DNA of 8,331 nucleotides from an uncultured bacterium. GTDB taxonomy: Bacteria > Verrucomicrobiota > Lentisphaeria > Oligosphaerales > Oligosphaeraceae. The notes beneath the pieces are model-generated. The model searched no databases and was not told where the DNA came from. It saw nothing but the letters and a program-made list of their open reading frames with translations. The translations under genes and the position numbers were made by a program. Location of the stretch: positions 1 through 8,331 of the forward strand of contig CACZQQ010000492.1 in NCBI GenBank assembly GCA_902783355.1, given 5' to 3'. Positions 5,951-8,331 of the stretch are shown piece after piece (the stretch's first letter is position 1; the number at the start of each line of letters is the position of its first letter).

Positions 5951-8331
5951 ATGTCACAGGTTTTCCGTGCATACGTCGAGAAGCGCCCCGGCTTTGATGT
6001 GGAGGCCCAGAACCTCCTGCTGGACTTGCGCGAGACGCTCGGCCTGGCGGCCCTGCAGGCCGTCCGCATCTTCAAGCGCTATGACCTGACCGGCCTGGAC
6101 GACGGCGAATTCGCCGCCGCGCTGGCCAGCGTCCTCTCCGAACCCAACTGCGACCAGGTCTTTGTGGACGAACTGCCCTCCGTGGAGGGCGCGCAATGGT
6201 TTGCGGTGGAGTATCTTCCGGGGCAGTATGACGTGCGCGCGGACTCGGCGGCGCAGTGCATCCAGCTGCTCACGCAGAAGGAGCGGCCGCTCGTGCGCAC
6301 GGCGACCGCCTACGCCCTGCTGGGGGCGCTCACGGAGGAGGACATGGCGCGCGTGAAGCGCTACCTCATCAACCCCGTGGAGAGCCGCGAGGCGCTTCTG
6401 GGCGCCAAGCCCGCCACGCTCGCCATGGAGTCGACCGTCCCGCCGGACGTCAAGACCATGGCGGGCTTCACGCGGCTTGACGCGGCGGGCATTGCCGCGA
6501 TGGTCAAGGAGCTGGGGCTGGCCATGAGCGTGGAGGACCTCGCCTTCTGCCAGACCTACTTCCGCGACACGGAGAAGCGCGACCCCACCTTCACCGAAAT
6601 CAAGGTCATCGACACCTATTGGTCAGACCACTGCCGCCACACCACCTTCGCCACGAACCTCGACAAGGTGGAGTTCCCGTCGGACGGCAATCCGCTGGCG
6701 GCTCCCATCCAGGCCGACTACGCGCGCTACGTGGATTTGCGCAAGAGTCTGGGCCGCGAGAGCAAGACCCTCTGCCTGATGGATTTGGCGACCATCGGCG
6801 CCCGCGAGCTCAAGCGGCAGGGCAAGCTGGCGAACCTGGACGCCTCCGACGAAATCAACGCCTGCTCCATCGTGGTGGAGGCGGAGATCGACGGCGTGAA
6901 GGAGCCGTGGCTCATCATGTTCAAGAACGAGACGCACAACCATCCGACGGAGATCGAGCCCTTCGGCGGCGCGGCCACCTGCCTCGGCGGCGCCATCCGC
7001 GACCCCCTCTCCGGCCGCTCCTACGTCTACCAGGCCATGCGCATCACGGGCGCCGCCGACCCGCGCCGCCCCGTCGCCGAGACGCTGCCCGGCAAGCTGC
7101 CGCAGCGCAAGATCACGCGCACCGCCGCCGCCGGCTACTCCTCCTACGGCAACCAGATCGGCCTGGCCGCCGGCAAGGTGCAGGAGTACTACCATCCGGG
7201 CTTCATGGCGAAGCGGCTGGAGCTGGGCGCGGTCATCGCGGCCGCCCCGCAGGCCAACGTGCGCCGCGGCACCCCCGAACCGGGCGATGTCATCCTGCTC
7301 ATCGGCGGCCGCACGGGCCGCGACGGCTGCGGCGGCGCAACGGGCTCCTCCAAGGCCCACACGGAGGAATCGCTGCAGACATGCGGCGCGGAAGTGCAAA
7401 AGGGCAACCCCTTGACGGAGAGGAACATCCAGCGGCTTTTCCGGCGCGGCGAGTTCGCGCGCCTCGTCAAGCGCTGCAACGACTTCGGCGCGGGCGGCGT
7501 CTCCGTCGCCATCGGCGAGCTGGCCCCCGGCCTCAAGGTCGACCTGGATGCCGTGCCCAAGAAGTACGACGGGCTGGACGGCACGGAGCTGGCCATCTCC
7601 GAATCGCAGGAACGCATGGCGGTCGTCGTGGCCGAGGCGGACGTGGCCGCCGCGCTGAAATACTGCGCGGAGGAGAATCTGGAATGCACGCGCGTGGCGG
7701 TCGTGCAGGCGGAGCCGCGCCTGCAGCTCTTCTGGCGCGGCAAGGCCATCGTCTCCATCTCCCGCGCTTTCCTGGACACGAATGGCGTCACACAACATGC
7801 TGTGGCGCAAGTAGTTGCACCTGACAAGTCAAGCAACCCATTCCACGCCAACGAGATATCTGATGAACTCATGTTGGCCAAATGGCTGGAGAACCTCTGC
7901 GACCTGAACGTCTGCTCGCAGAAGGGGCTCGTGGAGCGCTTCGACGGCACCATCGGCGCCGCCACGGTCATCGAGCCCTACGGCGGCAGGACGCGCCTCA
8001 CGCCCAACGAGGCGATGGCCGCCAAGCTGCCCACTGCCGGCCGCACGGAGTGCTGCACCATCATGTCCCACGGCTACGACCCCGCCATCTGCTCCTGGAG
8101 CCCCTACCACGGCGCCCTCTACGGCGTGGTCGAGGCCCTCGCGAAGATCGCGGCGGCCGGCGGCGACGCGTCGCAGGCGCGCCTCTCCTGCCAGGAGTAC
8201 TTCGAGCATCTGGGCGGCGATCCCGCGCGGTGGGGCCGGCCGCTGGCGGCGCTCCTGGGCGCGCTGCGGGCGCAGCTGGAGTTCGGGACCGCCTCCATCG
8301 GCGGCAAGGACTCCATGTCGGGCACCTTCGA
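5951..8331 (+). CDS. purL: Phosphoribosylformylglycinamidine synthase, large single-chain type, 3' end outside window
   Basis: The frame stays open from the ATG at 5951 to the window edge, giving 793 residues. FGAM synthase makes formylglycinamidine ribonucleotide from FGAR, glutamine and ATP in purine biosynthesis. The N-terminus, FRAYVEKRPGFDVEAQNLL (5-23), is PurS-like. It is followed by the linker motif YWSDHCRHTTF (223-233). The first AIRS-type half then carries FKNETHNHPTEIEPFGG (324-340), LGGAIRDPLSGR (345-356), GGRTGRDGCGGATGSSKAH (452-470), NDFGAGGVSVAIGELAPG (510-527) and GLDGTELAISESQERMAV (541-558). The second half begins before GGKDSMSGTF (784-793). The glutamine amidotransferase domain should lie beyond the right edge; the family is usually 1200-1300 residues. 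The start is supported by AGGA at 5940-5943. A run of A/T-ending codons lies at 7781-7882. Nothing links it functionally to the sugar genes. Confidence 0.97.
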   Translation, partial: MSQVFRAYVEKRPGFDVEAQNLLLDLRETLGLAALQAVRIFKRYDLTGLDDGEFAAALASVLSEPNCDQVFVDELPSVEGAQWFAVEYLPGQYDVRADSAAQCIQLLTQKERPLVRTATAYALLGALTEEDMARVKRYLINPVESREALLGAKPATLAMESTVPPDVKTMAGFTRLDAAGIAAMVKELGLAMSVEDLAFCQTYFRDTEKRDPTFTEIKVIDTYWSDHCRHTTFATNLDKVEFPSDGNPLAAPIQADYARYVDLRKSLGRESKTLCLMDLATIGARELKRQGKLANLDASDEINACSIVVEAEIDGVKEPWLIMFKNETHNHPTEIEPFGGAATCLGGAIRDPLSGRSYVYQAMRITGAADPRRPVAETLPGKLPQRKITRTAAAGYSSYGNQIGLAAGKVQEYYHPGFMAKRLELGAVIAAAPQANVRRGTPEPGDVILLIGGRTGRDGCGGATGSSKAHTEESLQTCGAEVQKGNPLTERNIQRLFRRGEFARLVKRCNDFGAGGVSVAIGELAPGLKVDLDAVPKKYDGLDGTELAISESQERMAVVVAEADVAAALKYCAEENLECTRVAVVQAEPRLQLFWRGKAIVSISRAFLDTNGVTQHAVAQVVAPDKSSNPFHANEISDELMLAKWLENLCDLNVCSQKGLVERFDGTIGAATVIEPYGGRTRLTPNEAMAAKLPTAGRTECCTIMSHGYDPAICSWSPYHGALYGVVEALAKIAAAGGDASQARLSCQEYFEHLGGDPARWGRPLAALLGALRAQLEFGTASIGGKDSMSGTF
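7781..7882 (+). other. Codon-usage island inside purL
   Basis: In these 34 codons (residues 611-644), 17 end in A or T, including aca, caa, gct, gta, gtt, gca, cct, tca, cca, ata and tct. The 15 codons before have one and the 16 after have none. The segment, around GVTQHAVAQVVAPDKSSNP, looks like a linker after the first catalytic half. The reading frame continues unbroken. Confidence 0.75.

Noticed and set aside
6623..7810. Minus-strand ORF of 395 codons opposite purL
   Set aside because: Biased antisense translation with no motif, mirroring purL codon composition.
6619..7824. Plus-strand ORF of 401 codons overlapping purL
   Set aside because: Arginine/proline/glycine-rich out-of-frame shadow; the purL frame carries all conserved motifs across the same span.
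1..8331. CRISPR array, IS element, tRNA/rRNA or phage/defence genes
   Set aside because: No repeat-spacer pattern, terminal inverted repeats, transposase motifs, RNA-gene sequence or defence-type domains were seen on either strand.

Overview
This is a GC-rich bacterial window in which every convincing gene lies on the + strand. Third codon positions are strongly G/C-biased, so all other frames are full of long spurious ORFs. The organism cannot be named from the sequence. A ceramidase-like hydrolase placed with a sugar isomerase and kinase, together with the high-GC codon use, would suit a saccharolytic anaerobe, perhaps Verrucomicrobiota/Lentisphaerota. That is a low-confidence guess.

Layout: positions 1-501 hold the 3' end of an unrecognised gene. 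A probable operon follows: a DeoR-family sugar-phosphate-responsive repressor (512-1285), a neutral/alkaline ceramidase-family hydrolase without a signal peptide (1342-2814), an FGGY-family carbohydrate kinase (2827-4299) and an L-fucose/L-arabinose-type isomerase (4371-5738). Gaps within it are 10, 56, 12 and 71 nt; the last holds a perfect 8-bp hairpin. The 212-nt gap at 5739-5950 has three hairpins in close succession, probably the operon terminator region, then AT-rich promoter-like sequence. From 5951 to the right edge runs the first 793 residues of a large, single-chain purL (FGAM synthase), an unrelated housekeeping gene.

Reading of the system: the isomerase would turn an aldose into a ketose, the kinase would phosphorylate it, and the DeoR protein would sense the phosphorylated product. 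The ceramidase-like enzyme probably acts upstream by hydrolysing an amide or ester conjugate, but its substrate is unknown. No aldolase, epimerase or transporter is visible, so the pathway is incomplete here.

The observations most worth a second look are the ceramidase-like enzyme, which appears to lack one canonical zinc-ligand histidine, the three-hairpin array, and several short islands where codon choice switches abruptly to A/T-ending codons inside otherwise uniform GC-rich genes. I found no CRISPR array, transposon, tRNA, rRNA or clearly novel defence-like system.
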